From Hirudo medicinalis (taxonomy: Eukaryota; Annelida; Clitellata; Hirudinida; Hirudinidae): DNA of 19,932 nt. Shown piece by piece: positions 19,506-19,932 of the stretch. The notes beneath the pieces are model-generated. The model made no database searches. It was not told the origin of the DNA and was given only the letters and a program-made list of their open reading frames with translations. Both the position numbers and the translations under genes were made by a program. The DNA lies in NCBI GenBank assembly GCA_011800805.1, contig MPNW01000177.1:67868-87799 (forward strand), given 5' to 3'. Position 1 is the first letter of the stretch. Every line of letters begins with the position of its first letter.

Positions 19506-19860
19506 AATAATAGTAATAATGGCATAAATAATGGAATACAATACATAATAACATACAATACATGATAATATATGATACATGATAATATACCATATATGAT
19601 AATATATAACACATAATAATATACAATACATAATTTAATACATTAAATAACATAATAAATAATACAATGCAACACATGATGAACAATATTTAACATTAAC
19701 TAACACAAACAAACACATAAAAAACATTAATAAGTAGAAAGCATTGATAACAGAGAATGTGTTCGCAGAACAAAATACCCAGATTATCATTGGCTTGATC
19801 GCTCGAACTGAGGGCCAAATTGCTCCTTGATTGGTCAGCAACATGATTAAGTCCTGCCTC
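13387..19860 (-). CDS. AHI1: AHI1 (jouberin) homologue, 3' part of gene
   Basis: AHI1/jouberin is a WD40 and SH3 protein of the ciliary transition zone, needed for cilium assembly and mutated in Joubert syndrome. Exons, 5' to 3' on the minus strand: 19860-19779, 19123-19033, 18915-18861, 18745-18630, 18454-18268, 16622-16487, 16216-16173, 16028-15934, 15823-15690, 15504-15358, 15265-15172, 14936-14837, a linker of one or two exons at 14639-14433, 14278-14219 and 14079-13387. All phases agree outside that linker. About 690 residues or more are encoded in the window, and the gene continues past the right edge. Conserved AHI1 features, colinear with the vertebrate protein, include KGCSYVKFSRDGR, DIDGFPLIIYE, GHLGIIYDICWTKDSK, LVTGGYDRLIRIW, FSGSEDGRVYVW and the SH3 domain. 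One intron starts with GC. Another carries a retroelement and the N gap. Confidence 0.95.
13495..13522 (+). repeat. AHI1: 28-bp direct repeat, copy inside the AHI1 last exon
   Basis: Partner of 13158-13185 in the same orientation, about 310 bases apart. On the minus strand it encodes part of the Ser/Asn-rich tail (around SVNKTNVSEA). Confidence 0.85.
14219..15265 (-). CDS. AHI1: AHI1 linker between WD40 and SH3 domains
   Basis: Exon 15265-15172 begins, with the split codon, ANQNLPREGWKEPEDF, and exon 14936-14837 reads ISMAKSSADNFDFAHSM then LQAIRSKLVEVTSKH, matching the jouberin helix before the SH3 linker. Exon 14278-14219 reads DEQEVKVVFKPSASASMKEI and joins the SH3 exon in phase. Between them a 36-base exon (14468-14433, ASTQPILTIAAQ) joins in phase. 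However, a coding-looking exon 14639-14567 (SVNATSLSNFYGSN...) and an upstream extension from 14502 (RISAFDAVTAR) would leave the frame off. The linker is therefore either short as spliced, or carries a frameshift. Confidence 0.75.
14732..14816. repeat. Two short hairpins in an AHI1 intron
   Basis: GATGCTATT and AATAGCATC (14732-14752) form a 9-bp stem with a 3-base loop. ATTGATTA and TAATCAAT (about 14798-14816) form an 8-bp stem, also with a 3-base loop. Both lie in AT-rich intron sequence. Confidence 0.65.
15358..18915 (-). CDS. AHI1: AHI1 WD40-repeat region (eight exons)
   Basis: Repeat units are recognisable by their GH/D-x-W spacing: FPLIIYE then GHLGIIYDICWTKDSK...SADGSVRVW; FHPSFLYAAQIEPNE...TGGYDRLIRIW; LNVHMGYVNAVCFHPSGK...SGDATGSVMMW; ITSLDVHPLGHRLLVQ...LQILDLR; INSKLRSCFSPDGS...GSEDGRVYVW; and ICGLDSHPLDDYIAFCCHG...IKIYKYD. 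This is the order in vertebrate jouberin, including the short KKEIKIDGTK segment (exon 16216-16173) before GAPITSLDVHP. Such repeats form a beta-propeller that binds ciliary partners. Exon phases join without a break across the whole region despite the retroelement in one intron. Confidence 0.95.
17042..17432. other. Assembly gap (391 N)
   Basis: A run of N replaces the sequence. It lies inside the second retroelement. Any frame shown as open across it is meaningless. Confidence 1.
17443..18100 (+). pseudogene. Reverse transcriptase C-terminal pseudogene
   Basis: Remnant coding sequence of the element above, open in pieces 17443-17571 and 17534-17839 in different frames. RPILEYCSPVWNP and VEKIQKRFTKSI are hallmark thumb-region motifs of Jockey/I/CR1-type ORF2. 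The catalytic YxDD box should fall in the N gap and is not visible. Confidence 0.85.
18455..18629 (-). other. AHI1: GC-AG intron of AHI1
   Basis: The upstream exon ends SADGSV plus AG, followed by GCAAGC rather than GT. The downstream exon starts A then GTG TGG after TGCAG. Only this join restores the WD motif DGSVRVW, and it fits both phases. GC-AG introns are a known minor class with strong flanking consensus, as seen here. Confidence 0.85.
19279..19515. repeat. Compound triplet and hexamer microsatellite in an AHI1 intron
   Basis: (AAT)n, then (ATG)n, then GATAAT/GATAAC units, then (CAA)n runs follow one another within intron 19124-19778. Frames here are open on both strands only because the unit is three bases, so they are not genes. 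Confidence 0.95.
19520..19690. repeat. AT-rich ATACATGATAATAT repeat
   Basis: Variants of CATGATAATATA, ACATAATAATATACAATACATAA and similar recur through the tract, directly after the triplet microsatellite in the same AHI1 intron. Units are irregular and diverged. Confidence 0.8.
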
Positions 19861-19932
19861 CTGTTGTGAGCAAATTAAAGGTTGGGTATCATACTCGATT
19901 ATTATAAATAAACATCGTGAATGTCACACAAA

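Noticed and set aside
19258..19686. Several long overlapping frames on both strands
   Set aside because: They are open only because the microsatellite unit is three or six bases. The translations are homopolymeric Ile, Leu, Tyr, Cys or His.
1..19932. tRNA, rRNA, CRISPR arrays, bacterial operon signals
   Set aside because: None were seen. Spliced genes and LINE elements mark the window as animal nuclear DNA.

Overview
This is AT-rich animal (metazoan) nuclear DNA. The genes are split by short spliceosomal introns of about 70 bp to 1.6 kb. They include a SIN3 corepressor homologue and the ciliary gene AHI1, together with animal-type non-LTR retroelements. Divergence from the vertebrate proteins points to an invertebrate, but I cannot name the group.

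Layout, left to right. (1) 1-887 holds no gene, only a degenerate TAACTG-type repeat. (2) 888-7207, minus strand, is a SIN3-like corepressor gene that I could join across 17 exons with matching splice phases at every junction except the first. It keeps one PAH domain, the HDAC-interaction region and most of the C-terminal domain, but the usual PAH1 and PAH2 are not in the window. (3) 7208-7650 is upstream sequence containing one arm of an inverted repeat; the other arm lies in the second intron, so the pair encloses the two PAH exons. (4) About 7655-9260, plus strand, is a decayed CR1/L2/Jockey-like non-LTR retroelement with no endonuclease. (5) 9665-12168, plus strand, is a four-exon gene derived from a Mutator-like transposase (C2H2 fingers, FLYWCH/FAR1-like domain, MULE core, SWIM finger), with a frameshift near its end. 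(6) About 12396-12890 is probably an LTR with a primer-binding site, followed by gene-free sequence to 13386. (7) 13387 to beyond the right edge, minus strand, is the 3' part of AHI1 (jouberin): WD40 repeats, linker, SH3 domain, Ser/Asn-rich tail. Its largest intron holds a second non-LTR element interrupted by a 391-base N gap. The intron nearest the right edge holds a long microsatellite tract.

The two host genes lie in the same orientation and are separated by about 6 kb made up largely of mobile-element sequence. SIN3 is a nuclear scaffold for histone deacetylase repression. AHI1 acts at the ciliary transition zone. Nothing in the sequence links them functionally. The most unusual item is the SIN3 homologue with a single PAH domain. 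Gene models come from reading exons, splice sites and phases by eye against recalled family features; no alignment or expression data were available.
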